Below, piece by piece: positions 9,044 to 18,583 of a DNA stretch of 64,000 nt. Under the pieces are notes generated by a model that worked only from the letters and a program-made list of their open reading frames with translations, searched no databases and was not told the DNA's origin. Position numbers and translations under genes: made by a program. The stretch is from Solilutibacter tolerans (GTDB taxonomy: Bacteria; Pseudomonadota; Gammaproteobacteria; Xanthomonadales; Xanthomonadaceae): assembly GCF_900155935.1 (NCBI RefSeq), contig NZ_FTLW01000002.1, positions 558,001 to 622,000 on the forward strand, given 5' to 3'. Position 1 is the first letter of the stretch. Every line of letters starts with the position of its first letter.

Positions 9044-12000
9044 GCGGCGGCGGCAATCTTTCCAGCTGGGGCATACGCAATCCCGTCCCCGCGGTGATGC
9101 TGTTCTTCGTGCTGTGTGTGGCGGGTTTGTGGGGCTTCCACAAATTGCCGGTCGCGCGCTTCCCGGACATCGCCTTCCCGATGACGGTGGTGACGATCAT
9201 CCAGCCGGGCGCCTCGCCGTCGCAGTTGGAGACCGAAGTCACGCGCAAGGTGGAAGACTCGGTCGCCACCATCGCCAACGTGAAGCGGGTGACCTCGACC
9301 GTGGTGGAAGGCACCAGCACCACCGCCATCGAGTTCTATCTCAACACCGACTTGATGACGGCGCTCAACGACACCAAGGATGCGGTCACCCGCATCCGGA
9401 TGGACCTGCCGCAAGACATCCAGGAGCCTATCGTCACCAAGATCGAGATCGGCGGCTCGCTGCTGACGTATTCGGTTTCCGCGCCGAAGATGAGCGAGGC
9501 CGACTTGTCCTGGTTCGTGGACCGTGATGTGGCCCGCGCCGTCTATGGCGTGGATGGTGTCGCATCGGTGAAGCGCATCGGTGGCGTCGAGCGGCAGATC
9601 CGCGTGGATCTGGACCCGCAGGCGCTCGAGGCTTTTGGCATCACCGCGGGCGAGGTCTCGCAGCAACTCGCACTGACGCAAGTCGAACGCCCGGGTGGCA
9701 AAGCCGAGCTCGGCGGCGACCAGCAGACCATTCGCACCATCGGCACGGTGGCGGATGCGCAGCAATTGCGCGATTACAGCATCGCCTTGCCGGATGGCCG
9801 TGCGGTGCGGCTATCGTCGATTGCCAAGGTCACCGATGGCGCCGCGGATATTTCGCAGGCCGCGTTGCTTGATGGCAAGCCGGTGGTCGGCTTTGCGCTG
9901 TCGCGGCTGAAAGGATCGGACGAGCTGGACGTGCGCGACGACGTCAAGGCGACGCTGGACGCGCTGGAGAAGTCGCATCCTGGCATCCAGTTCAACCTCG
10001 TCAGCGATATGACGGAGGAAACCGACACTTCGTACACCTCGTCGATGACGATGCTGATCGAAGGCGCGTTGCTGGCGCTGGTGGTGGTGTTCTTCTTCCT
10101 GCGCAACTGGCGGGCGACGTGGATCTCGGCATTGGCGCTGCCGTTGTCGATCATCCCGACCTTCGCGGTGATCTATTTCCTTGGCTTCACCCTCAACATC
10201 ATCACCTTGCTGGCCTTGTCGGTGGTGGTCGGCATCCTGGTCGATGACGCGATCGTGGAGATCGAGAACATCGTCCGCCATCTCGGCATGGGCAAGACGC
10301 CGCTCGAGGCGGCCAGCGACGCCGCGGATGAAATCGGCACCGCGGTCATCGCGACATCGATCACCTTGGCGGCGGTGTTCGTGCCGGTGGCGTTCATGCC
10401 GGGTATCGCGGGCAAGTTCTTCCGCGAGTTCGGCTGGACCGCGGCGACGGCGGTGATGTTCTCGCTCTTGGTCGCGCGACTGCTGACACCGATGATGGCG
10501 GCCTACCTGCTGAAGCCCGAGCCCGAGCACGAGGGCGAGTCGCGCTTCATGACGCGCTATCTCGGTTGGGTGGACACCGCATTGCGCAATCGCTGGAAGA
10601 CACTGCTGATTGCCACTGTGCTCTTCATTGCATCGCTCGCGATGATTCCGTTCATCCCTGCGACTTTCATCCCGACTTCCGACCAAGGCCGCAGCATGCT
10701 GTCGCTGGAGTTGCCGCCGGGCACGCGCGTGGAGGACACCACGCGCGTGGCAGAACGCGCGCGGGCCTTGATGAGCGACATCCCCGAGCTTGAGCAGGTG
10801 TTCTCGCAGATCGGCAGCGTGCCGGACGTCGGCGACCCGGCCAAGAGCGGCAGCGGCGATCCGCGCAAGGCGGTCCTGACGCTGGACTGGGGCGACAAGG
10901 GCGACCGCGATCGCAGCCAGAAGGAACTGGAGGCCGTCGTGCGCGAGAAGCTGTCGGTGCTGCCGGGCGTCAAACTGAGCTACATCAGCAGCGAGCCGGG
11001 CGAGCAGATGATGCTGGTGTTGGCGGGCGATGATCCGCAAAAGCTCAATGCCGCCGCGGCTGCCGTGGAACGTGATGTGCGCAAGATCCAGGGCTTGGGT
11101 AGCGTGTCGTCGTCGGCGTCGCTGCTGCGACCCGAGCTGCGCGTCGAACCCGATCCGGCGCGTGCCGCGGACCTGGGCGTGTCGACTGCGGCGATTGCCG
11201 AGGCCGCCCGTGTCGCGACGTCCGGTGACTACACCCAGCGCATGGCGAAATTGAATTTGCCTGATCGGCAGATCCCGATCCGCGTCGGCTTCGACCGCGA
11301 GGCCTTGGAAGACCCGGCGACGATCAGCCAGCTGCGCGTGCGCGGCAAGGCCGGACCCGTGCCGCTGGAGGCGGTGGCCGACATCGTGCCCGGCAGTGGT
11401 CCTTCGGTGATCAGCCGTTATGAGCGCCAGCGCAACATCACGCTGACGGCAGAGCTCAATGGGCGTCCGCTGGGCGATGTGATGGCGGAAGTGCAGGCAC
11501 TGCCTTCGGTGCAACGCTTGCCGGCCGGTGTCTCCTTCCTCAATACGGGTGATGCGGAAATCTTTGTGGAGCTGTTCACCGGCTTCCTGATGGCGATGGT
11601 GGCCGGCATCGTATGCATCTACATGGTGCTGCTGTTGTTGTTCAAGCATCCGATGCAGCCGCTCACCATCCTTGCGGCGATTCCGCTGTGCGCAGGCGGC
11701 GCGTTCGGTGCGCTCTTGATCACGCAGAACATGTTGTCCTTGCCCGCATTGATCGGCTTGCTGATGCTGATCGGCATCGCTACCAAGAACTCGATCCTGC
11801 TGGTCGATTACGCGGTGATGGCCGAAGACCTGCACGGCATGAGCCAGCACGATGCCTTGATCGATGCCTGTCGCAAGCGTGCGCGTCCGGTGATCATGAC
11901 GACGATCGCCATGGGCGCTGGCATGTTGCCGCTGGCGCTCGGTTTCTCGGGTGATTCTTCGTTCCGCGCGCCGATGGCGTGGGCGGTGATCGGGGGGCTC

Positions 12001-12129
12001 ATCACCTCGACGGCGCTGTCGCTGATCGTAATCCCGGCGACGTACACCGTCCTGCACGACATTGGTGACTGGTTCGGCCGCAAGCTGGGGCGCGGCCATC
12101 AAGGTGACCACGCAGCCACCGCAGGCTGA
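9040..12129 (+). CDS. RND efflux permease (AcrB/HAE1-like)
   Basis: A 1029-residue proton-driven inner-membrane pump, the usual family length. It has the N-terminal helix, a large periplasmic porter loop, the TM4 proton-relay motif with the paired aspartates in GILVDDAIVEIENI, a second large loop, and the C-terminal helix bundle with ATKNSILLVDYA. The family exports drugs, detergents or other amphiphiles in a trimer with the adaptor just upstream. No outer-membrane TolC/OprM gene follows, so the complex must use a channel encoded elsewhere. Substrate range cannot be read from sequence. Confidence 0.92.
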   Translation: MSGGGNLSSWGIRNPVPAVMLFFVLCVAGLWGFHKLPVARFPDIAFPMTVVTIIQPGASPSQLETEVTRKVEDSVATIANVKRVTSTVVEGTSTTAIEFYLNTDLMTALNDTKDAVTRIRMDLPQDIQEPIVTKIEIGGSLLTYSVSAPKMSEADLSWFVDRDVARAVYGVDGVASVKRIGGVERQIRVDLDPQALEAFGITAGEVSQQLALTQVERPGGKAELGGDQQTIRTIGTVADAQQLRDYSIALPDGRAVRLSSIAKVTDGAADISQAALLDGKPVVGFALSRLKGSDELDVRDDVKATLDALEKSHPGIQFNLVSDMTEETDTSYTSSMTMLIEGALLALVVVFFFLRNWRATWISALALPLSIIPTFAVIYFLGFTLNIITLLALSVVVGILVDDAIVEIENIVRHLGMGKTPLEAASDAADEIGTAVIATSITLAAVFVPVAFMPGIAGKFFREFGWTAATAVMFSLLVARLLTPMMAAYLLKPEPEHEGESRFMTRYLGWVDTALRNRWKTLLIATVLFIASLAMIPFIPATFIPTSDQGRSMLSLELPPGTRVEDTTRVAERARALMSDIPELEQVFSQIGSVPDVGDPAKSGSGDPRKAVLTLDWGDKGDRDRSQKELEAVVREKLSVLPGVKLSYISSEPGEQMMLVLAGDDPQKLNAAAAAVERDVRKIQGLGSVSSSASLLRPELRVEPDPARAADLGVSTAAIAEAARVATSGDYTQRMAKLNLPDRQIPIRVGFDREALEDPATISQLRVRGKAGPVPLEAVADIVPGSGPSVISRYERQRNITLTAELNGRPLGDVMAEVQALPSVQRLPAGVSFLNTGDAEIFVELFTGFLMAMVAGIVCIYMVLLLLFKHPMQPLTILAAIPLCAGGAFGALLITQNMLSLPALIGLLMLIGIATKNSILLVDYAVMAEDLHGMSQHDALIDACRKRARPVIMTTIAMGAGMLPLALGFSGDSSFRAPMAWAVIGGLITSTALSLIVIPATYTVLHDIGDWFGRKLGRGHQGDHAATAG

Positions 12130-12180
12130 TCTTCTCCGCAAGTTGGCGCAGAATGCGGCATACCGACATGGGTGCCGCGC

Positions 12181-12651
12181 ATGACCGACTTGTTCACGCT
12201 TTCAGCCCCGTGGTGGCAGTTCATCCTGCGGGCCTTCGTCATCTACGCCATGGTGATGTTGCTGGTCCGTATCTCCGGCAAGCGGGCGGTTGGTCAGTTC
12301 ACTCCGTTCGACCTGATTTTGCTGATCCTGGTCGGCAATGCAGTGCAGAACGGGATCAATGGTGGTGACAACTCACTGACCGGTGCGGCGATCATGGCCG
12401 TCACCCTGTTCGCTTTGAATTACGTCGTGGCGTTCTGGACTTCGCGCAGCCGCCGCGTGGAAGTCTTGGTCGAAGGTGTTCCTGTGGTGTTGGCACGAGA
12501 CGGGAAGGTGTTTGAATCCGTACTTCGGCGCGAGCTGGTGAGTAGCGCGGATTTCGAAGAAGCGCTGAGAACCCACGGCGTGGAGGGTGTCGAAGACGTC
12601 CACCTTGCCCTGCTTGAAACCAACGGCACGATTAGCGTGATGGCGAAATAA
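12181..12651 (+). CDS. YetF-like DUF421 membrane protein
   Basis: A 156-residue protein with about three N-terminal membrane helices (FVIYAMVMLLVRISGKR, FDLILLILVGNAVQNG and a third) followed by the small soluble domain of the DUF421/YetF family (VEGVPVVLARDGKV, ELVSSADFEEALRTHGV). Family members are inner-membrane proteins of unknown function. ATG at 12181 is preferred over a GTG three codons upstream at 12172. It stands alone behind the RND operon, and no terminator is visible between them. Confidence 0.8.
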   Translation: MTDLFTLSAPWWQFILRAFVIYAMVMLLVRISGKRAVGQFTPFDLILLILVGNAVQNGINGGDNSLTGAAIMAVTLFALNYVVAFWTSRSRRVEVLVEGVPVVLARDGKVFESVLRRELVSSADFEEALRTHGVEGVEDVHLALLETNGTISVMAK

Positions 12652-12706
12652 TCCAGGCGTTGGCCGAGCAATATCGGCAGCGACACAGATAACCTTATAC
12701 GATGCG

Positions 12707-14830
12707 ATGCAGGGGGCAGCGCACGCCGCTGGGCGGGCCTGCGTGTTCATATTGTCGATGATGTTTCGCGAATTATTGATGCCGGTTTTCCGCGGGTCCA
12801 TGCAAGCAAGCACGCAGCGCCGAGGTCATGGCGATGCCTTGGGCGTGCCGGCGCAGAACCTCTGTCCGGGATGGCGCTTGTTGCTGCTGATCTGCCTGTT
12901 GGGTTGCGCGCTTCCTGTACTTGCCGCGCCGGATTGGAAGCATTGGCAGGCGGAATTCTCGCGCTTGCAACGCAGTTCGCTTCCCGAGGAAGCCGTTCGC
13001 GCGCAATTCGACACGCTGAAGGCGCAACTACCGCCTGATCCACCTTATGCCGTCCAGAGGGAGCTGGCCAAGGTCCGCATCCAGTTGGCCGATACTCACG
13101 AAAAAACCAGCGAGGAGCGTAAGGCATTACGTGAGCTTGCCTTGCGCAATGGGGATCGGGATACGGCATATCTGATGCAGATTGGCGATATCTTCGACAG
13201 CCATTCCGACGACAACATCGAGGTAAGCCTGCGTGCCTTGGATCAGGTTCGCCTAGATACACACAGCGTATCCGCCGAAGTGCGCGAGACAATGGCGATG
13301 GCCTATGCCTATATGTATTGGGATGTCGGCAGTTTCGAGTTGGCGCTGCGTCATTTGCTCGAGGCCTGGAACCTGCGGCGAGAGGTGGAGGATGTCGACC
13401 CTGCGCTCATCGTTGAACGCGCGGAGACCTTGGCGCGGCTCTACGTGGACATGAGCGATGTGTCGCAAGCGCTGGTGATGCTTGATCGCGCGGATCGTGA
13501 CATGCCTTCATCCATCTCGCTGCGGCAACGTACTCATCTTGTCGCCACGCGTGGCGCGGCTTACAGGTTGTCCGGTCGGGTGAAGGACGCAGTCGATTTG
13601 ATGTTGCCTTGGTTGGATCGGATGCCCAAAGGCGATCCGACAAACGCGACACAGCGTTTGCGGCAAGAGTTGGCGCGGGCGTATTTGCAGTTGGGACAGG
13701 CCGAACGAGCAAAGGCGGTAGCCACGGCGATGATCGATGCCAGCGCGTCGGGTTCGCCTTACTTCAAGGCGGAAGGGGAGATATTGCAGGGGGCGGCCGA
13801 TGCGGCGCTTGGGCATGTCGATGCCGGTTTGGCTACGATGCAGATAGGGTTGGATTATTTCGAAAAGGCTGCACACATCGTAGCCCTGCAGGAAGGTTTG
13901 CGACGAAAGGTCGAAGTGCTCTCTGCTGCCAATCGCGATCACGAGGCCTTCGTGACGCTGAAAAAGCAGCACGATCTGGTGTTGCGTATGTACGACAGCA
14001 ATCGTGCGCACGGCGTGGCCAGCCTGCAGGTGGAAGAAGGCATCGCCAGGCGCGAGCGTGAGATTCGTGACCTTTCTTCCGCCAACACGTTGCAACAAGC
14101 AAGGCTCGAACAGGAGCGCACCCGTAACGTGGCCTTGCTCTTGGCAAGCTTGCTCGCCATCGGCTTGGTGGTCTTGCTGGCATTGTTGCTGTACGCCAGT
14201 CGCCAACAGCGCAAGGCATTGTGGAAGGATGCGTTGACCGGTGCATTCAATCGGCACTACTTTCCTCACTGGCTCCGAAAACCGCGACAGCACGCCGGAA
14301 TGGTGAGGGCGGTGGCCTTGCTCGATCTTGATCACTTCAAGACGATTAATGATCGGCATGGGCATGCAGCTGGCGACGCGGTTCTCCACCAGGTCGGTCA
14401 TCGCTTGAGGGAGGGCATCGACAAGCATGGCGAGGTGTTTCGCTGGGGCGGCGAAGAGTTCTTGCTGGTGCAGGATTTGCCTGTGCAGACCGATGTGGAG
14501 GGATGGCTGCGGGGCTTGTTAGGAGCATTCGGGCCGGCGATTTCACACGCTGGGGAATCGCTTCAGGTAAGTGCCTCGATTGGTTGCGTACTTATCCCGA
14601 TAAGTGCGAAACCGGATGCAAACACGTTTGAATGTGCATCACGCATCGCTGATCTCGGCATGTATCAAGCCAAGACCGAAGGCCGGGGTCGGGCGGTATG
14701 GCTGGTGATGACCGATGCAGGCAACAACGCTTGGCCGTGGATCTTCAACATCACCTCGGACACCGTACGCAATTGGCAGGCGAAAGGATGGCTGGATGCA
14801 CGCACTGTGTTGCCACAGGGTCAGCGTTAA
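12707..14830 (+). CDS. TPR-containing diguanylate cyclase (periplasmic sensor, GGDEF output)
   Basis: Up to 707 residues: signal-anchor helix (WRLLLLICLLGCALPVLAA), a long alpha-helical TPR-type sensor region, one membrane helix (NVALLLASLLAIGLVVLLALLLYA) and a C-terminal GGDEF domain with the intact GGEEF active-site motif, LLDLDHFKTINDRHGHAAGD and SASIGC. It should make cyclic di-GMP in response to a periplasmic signal. About 45 extra residues follow the GGDEF core. The start is uncertain: 12707 has a TATAC element just upstream, while ATGs at 12758, 12761, 12779 and 12800 would give a shorter leader before the signal anchor. It ends 6 bp before the convergent hemF stop codon. Confidence 0.82.
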   Translation: MQGAAHAAGRACVFILSMMFRELLMPVFRGSMQASTQRRGHGDALGVPAQNLCPGWRLLLLICLLGCALPVLAAPDWKHWQAEFSRLQRSSLPEEAVRAQFDTLKAQLPPDPPYAVQRELAKVRIQLADTHEKTSEERKALRELALRNGDRDTAYLMQIGDIFDSHSDDNIEVSLRALDQVRLDTHSVSAEVRETMAMAYAYMYWDVGSFELALRHLLEAWNLRREVEDVDPALIVERAETLARLYVDMSDVSQALVMLDRADRDMPSSISLRQRTHLVATRGAAYRLSGRVKDAVDLMLPWLDRMPKGDPTNATQRLRQELARAYLQLGQAERAKAVATAMIDASASGSPYFKAEGEILQGAADAALGHVDAGLATMQIGLDYFEKAAHIVALQEGLRRKVEVLSAANRDHEAFVTLKKQHDLVLRMYDSNRAHGVASLQVEEGIARREREIRDLSSANTLQQARLEQERTRNVALLLASLLAIGLVVLLALLLYASRQQRKALWKDALTGAFNRHYFPHWLRKPRQHAGMVRAVALLDLDHFKTINDRHGHAAGDAVLHQVGHRLREGIDKHGEVFRWGGEEFLLVQDLPVQTDVEGWLRGLLGAFGPAISHAGESLQVSASIGCVLIPISAKPDANTFECASRIADLGMYQAKTEGRGRAVWLVMTDAGNNAWPWIFNITSDTVRNWQAKGWLDARTVLPQGQR

Positions 14831-14836
14831 ACCGAT

Positions 14837-15772
14837 TTAGCCGAGCTCTCTCAGCCAGTCGCGGGGCCGAAGGTAATCGGCCAGGCGTGCTTCGTCGCTA
14901 TCGGCATCGGGCGTATAGCCGTACTCCCAGCGGACCAGCGGCGGCAGGCTCATCAGGATGCTTTCTGCGCGGCCGCCCGATTGCAGGCCGAAATGCGTGC
15001 CACGGTCGAACACCAGGTTGAACTCGACGTAACGACCACGGCGATACAGTTGAAACTGCCGCTCATGTTCGGCGTAAGGGATGACGCGGCGGCGCTCGAC
15101 GATGGGCAGGTAGGCATCAAGGAAGCCGTCACCGACCGCACGCATGTAGGCAAAATCGGCTTCTGCATCTTCCTGCAGATCATCGAAGAACAAACCACCT
15201 ACGCCGCGCGTTTCATCGCGGTGCGTGAGGAAAAAATATTCATCGCACCAACGCTTGTGGGCGTTGTAGCGTTCATCGCCGCCAAAAGGCTCGCACAGAT
15301 CGCGCGCGACACGATGCCAGTGCAGCACGTCTTCGTCGTAGGGGTAATACGGGGTCAGATCGAAGCCGCCGCCAAACCACCAGGCCACGGTCTCGCCATC
15401 TTTTTCCGCGTGGAAGTGGCGCACATTGGCATGCGTCGTCGGGATGTGCGGATTGCGCGGATGAAACACCAGCGAGACACCCAGCGCCCGCCAGGCTGCG
15501 CCAGCCAATTCAGGCCGCGCAGCGGTGGCCGATGCCGGCAAGGTGGTGCCGGAGACATCGGAAAACCCGATGCCAGCCTGTTCGAACACCGCGCCGTCGC
15601 GCAGGATGCGGGTGCGTCCGCCGCCACCCAGCAAGCCGCCTTTGCCTTCGCGCGTCCACGCGTCCTCGATGAATCGCGCTTGGTCATCGGCGGATTCGAT
15701 GGCGGAACAGATGCGGTCTTGCAGGCCGGTCAGGTAATCGCGGACAGCGTCAAAATCAGGAGCGCTTTTCAT
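14837..15772 (-). CDS. hemF: Oxygen-dependent coproporphyrinogen III oxidase
   Basis: A 311-residue cytoplasmic enzyme of haem synthesis that decarboxylates two propionates of coproporphyrinogen III using oxygen. The diagnostic segments are all present: [72 protein letters not shown] and [21 protein letters not shown]. The frame is open to 15904, but the ATG at 15772 ([10 protein letters not shown]) gives normal length and has GATAAT 6 nt upstream. Confidence 0.95.
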   Translation of the reverse strand: MKSAPDFDAVRDYLTGLQDRICSAIESADDQARFIEDAWTREGKGGLLGGGGRTRILRDGAVFEQAGIGFSDVSGTTLPASATAARPELAGAAWRALGVSLVFHPRNPHIPTTHANVRHFHAEKDGETVAWWFGGGFDLTPYYPYDEDVLHWHRVARDLCEPFGGDERYNAHKRWCDEYFFLTHRDETRGVGGLFFDDLQEDAEADFAYMRAVGDGFLDAYLPIVERRRVIPYAEHERQFQLYRRGRYVEFNLVFDRGTHFGLQSGGRAESILMSLPPLVRWEYGYTPDADSDEARLADYLRPRDWLRELG

Positions 15773-15778
15773 CCGATG

Positions 15779-15784
15779 ATTATC
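15779..15784 (-). promoter_or_regulatory. Predicted leaderless -10 element of hemF
   Basis: On the minus strand GATAAT is followed by 6 nt (catcgg) and the ATG. There is no Shine-Dalgarno sequence. No convincing -35 box is visible. Confidence 0.5.
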
Positions 15785-15821
15785 GCGTGTCGAAGTGCGT
15801 CGGGTTTGATCGCCATCAATT

Positions 15822-18191
15822 TCATGGTTGCTTGAGGGTCTTCTCGAACAATTCATGGATGCGGCGGTATTCGTCGTACCAGCTGTCGGGATGGGTGAAG
15901 CCATGGCGTTCCAGCGGATAGCTGGCCAGCTCCCACTTGTCCTTGCGTAGTTCGATCAAACGCTGCGCCAGCATCACCGAGTCCTTGTAGAACACGTTGT
16001 TATCGATCATGCCATGCGCGATCAAGAGATGGTCCTGCAGGCCTTCCGCATACTCCAGCGGGCTGGAGCGTTTGTAGGCCTCGGGGTCTAGCTCAGGCGT
16101 GTTGAGGATGTTGCTGGTGTATTCGTGGTTGTACTGCGACCAATCCGTCACAGGGCGTAGCGCCGCACCAGCCTTGAACACGCCCGGCTTCTGGAACAAC
16201 GCCGCAAAGGTCATGAAGCCGCCATAGCTGCCACCATAGATGCCTGCGCGATCGCGATTGCCTTGCTTGTTCGTGACCAACCAATCGAGGCCGTCGAGGT
16301 AATCCTCCAGCTCCGGCTTGCCCATCCAGCGATAGATCGCGGTGCGCCAATCGCGGCCGTAGCCAGCGGAGGCGCGATAGTCGAGATCCAGCACGATATA
16401 GCCCTGCTGCACCAGCATGTTGTGGAACATCTGCTCACGGAAATAGTTGGGGTAGGTCGCTTCAACGTTCTGCAGGTAACCCGCGCCGTGCACGAACATG
16501 ACGATGGGATACTGCTTGCCCGGCTGCATGTCCTTCGGGCCGTAGTACTTGCCCCAGATGGTGCCGGCGCCATGCTTGGAAGGCACTTGCACGTATTGCG
16601 GCTGCACCCAGTCGATCGCCTTGAACGCGGCGGTGCGGGTGTCGGTGAGCTTCTTCAGCCCTTCGCCATTTGCGCCGATCACGCCAAGTTGCGGCGGGAT
16701 GTAGCTTGCCGACCAACGCAGCAAAAGTTTGGAGCCATCGGGCGATTGAGCAAAGCTTTCCACGCCGTCGAGTGCGGTGATTTCGCGCATCGCGCCGCCA
16801 CTGGCGGGCACTGCGCACACTTCGTAATCGCCGGGCCATTCGCGATTGCAGCGAAAGTAGAAGCTGTTGCCGTCACGCGCAACATCAACGGATGAGACTT
16901 CCCACTTGCCCTTGGTCAGTTGCTTGCGCGCATTGCCATTCAATGTGTAGAGATGGGAATAGCCGTCCTCTTCCGACAGATACCAAAGCGTGCGGCCATC
17001 GGGTAGCCAGCCGAACTCGTTGAACGACCAGCCGACCCAGGCCGGATCGGTCAGTCGATGCTTCGACTGCAGCGCGGCGTTGGCAAGATCGACTGACGCG
17101 ATCCAGCGATCCTTGTTGTCGATCGCGCGCACCAGTACGGCGACATTGCGTGAGTCGCCGCTCCAGTGGATGGCGGGGCCACTGCCATCGCCATCGGTTT
17201 CGATGCGCGCCGGGCGATTACCCTTCAACGCCTCCTTGCCGGCTGCCTTGCGCATCGCGGCAAGTGGGTCGATGTTGATGCCGGGCAGCGCGTCGAATTT
17301 CAACTCGCGCACATTTCCAGAGGCGACATCGACCAGCCACAACCTGTTCGGCAGCGGGTCGCCACGGCCGACACGTGTGCGGGCTTCCTCGAATTCCTCG
17401 TAACCCGATTCGGTGACGTACTTCGGCATCTTGCCGTCCTGTCCCTTGTCGGCACCCTTTTCGGTCGTTACCACCACCAACCAGCGGCCATCGGGCGACA
17501 TCGCACTGTCTTCGATCTCCATGTTTTTGCCGAGATAAAGCGGCGCCGGCGCGCGGGTCGGGTCTTCGTTGCGCCAGGCCTCGTCCTGCTTGCGTGCGGC
17601 GTCGCGGCGCGCAGCATCGTCTTTCAGGGTTTCGATCAAGCGAAGCTGGCGATCGCGCAGGTCATCGGCCTTGGGCGGCTTGCCCGGGTTGTCGGCCGCC
17701 TGCGGCGAGGCCGCCTGTGTCGTGATGCGGCCATCCCAGCGATACCAATCGTTGCCTTGGCGCCAGATCAAGGCGCCATCGTCACTCCATTGCGGTCGCG
17801 ATTCGCGCGCATTGCTGCGGGTGAGCTGGGTCAGCGCGCCGTTCGAAAGATCTCGAATGAAGATGTCGCCATTGCGCACGAACGCAGTGCGGCGGTGATC
17901 CAGGCTGTAGGTCGCGCTGTCGCTGTCCAACTGCGCACGTTCGCTGCCGCTGATGGGCGCGGGTGCGCCCACGCCGTCGATGCCGATGCGGAAGGTGTCG
18001 CGGATGCTCTCGCCCTGGCGCTTGAGTTTGAAATCGATCGCGCGACCATCCCAGCGCCACCACGCATCCTCCACGCCCGGGCCAATCCAGTCCGGATCGG
18101 CCATGATTTGCTGCATGGTCAGAGGTTCGGAAGGTTGGGCCTGCGCAGCACAGGCGAGGGCGAGCAAGGAGGCGGCAAACAATCGGCGCAT
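15822..18191 (-). CDS. S9 family peptidase (dipeptidyl peptidase IV-like), secreted
   Basis: A 789-residue exported serine peptidase. It has an N-terminal signal peptide ([18 protein letters not shown]), a long beta-propeller domain (repeats with [21 protein letters not shown] and [11 protein letters not shown]) and a C-terminal alpha/beta-hydrolase domain. The nucleophile is the Ser of [10 protein letters not shown] (about residue 655); the Asp lies in [11 protein letters not shown] and the His in [12 protein letters not shown]. The family removes X-Pro dipeptides or cleaves after proline in small peptides, in keeping with the proteolytic lifestyle of Xanthomonadaceae. The start at 18191 begins the signal peptide. 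Confidence 0.9.
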   Translation of the reverse strand: MRRLFAASLLALACAAQAQPSEPLTMQQIMADPDWIGPGVEDAWWRWDGRAIDFKLKRQGESIRDTFRIGIDGVGAPAPISGSERAQLDSDSATYSLDHRRTAFVRNGDIFIRDLSNGALTQLTRSNARESRPQWSDDGALIWRQGNDWYRWDGRITTQAASPQAADNPGKPPKADDLRDRQLRLIETLKDDAARRDAARKQDEAWRNEDPTRAPAPLYLGKNMEIEDSAMSPDGRWLVVVTTEKGADKGQDGKMPKYVTESGYEEFEEARTRVGRGDPLPNRLWLVDVASGNVRELKFDALPGINIDPLAAMRKAAGKEALKGNRPARIETDGDGSGPAIHWSGDSRNVAVLVRAIDNKDRWIASVDLANAALQSKHRLTDPAWVGWSFNEFGWLPDGRTLWYLSEEDGYSHLYTLNGNARKQLTKGKWEVSSVDVARDGNSFYFRCNREWPGDYEVCAVPASGGAMREITALDGVESFAQSPDGSKLLLRWSASYIPPQLGVIGANGEGLKKLTDTRTAAFKAIDWVQPQYVQVPSKHGAGTIWGKYYGPKDMQPGKQYPIVMFVHGAGYLQNVEATYPNYFREQMFHNMLVQQGYIVLDLDYRASAGYGRDWRTAIYRWMGKPELEDYLDGLDWLVTNKQGNRDRAGIYGGSYGGFMTFAALFQKPGVFKAGAALRPVTDWSQYNHEYTSNILNTPELDPEAYKRSSPLEYAEGLQDHLLIAHGMIDNNVFYKDSVMLAQRLIELRKDKWELASYPLERHGFTHPDSWYDEYRRIHELFEKTLKQP

Positions 18192-18301
18192 CGTGAAAAT
18201 CCGGTCGGTCGAAGTCGCCAAGCCTACCAATCCCGGGGCTGGCACGATGCGCGGTTCAATCCGCGGGCGCTTTCACGCACAATCACGGATGACATCCCCC
18301 G

Positions 18302-18583
18302 ATGCTGCACATGCTCGCCTACGTCTACAAAAGCCAGAAACGCGCCGACACCTACGTTTTCCTTGCCGATCGCGATGATTTCGCTCGCCTGCCCGAATCG
18401 CTGCGCACGCAACTGGGCGCGCTGACCTTCGTGATGGAGCTGGAGCTGACGCCGGACCGCAAACTGGCGCGTGAAAACGCCGCTGAGGTCATGCAGAACC
18501 TGGGCGCGCGCGGCTTCCACCTGCAATTTCCGCCGTCAACGGCGGTAGATCCACTCAGCGAGGATTGGGGCACGGATGCCTGA
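18302..18583 (+). CDS. ycgL: YcgL domain protein
   Basis: A 93-residue protein of the YcgL family: start with YVYKSQKRADTYVFL, middle DDFARLPESL, end GFHLQFPPS. E. coli YcgL has a small alpha/beta fold; its function is unknown. The last 8 nt overlap the start of the ankyrin-repeat gene, so the two are likely co-translated. The ATG at 18302 is used; a second in-frame ATG lies at 18311. Confidence 0.85.
   Translation: MLHMLAYVYKSQKRADTYVFLADRDDFARLPESLRTQLGALTFVMELELTPDRKLARENAAEVMQNLGARGFHLQFPPSTAVDPLSEDWGTDA

Noticed and set aside
9811-12141. 776-residue minus-strand frame opposite the RND permease
   Set aside because: Long antisense frames are expected in high-GC coding DNA. The translation is His/Arg/Gln-rich with no domain, while the plus strand encodes a full AcrB-type protein.
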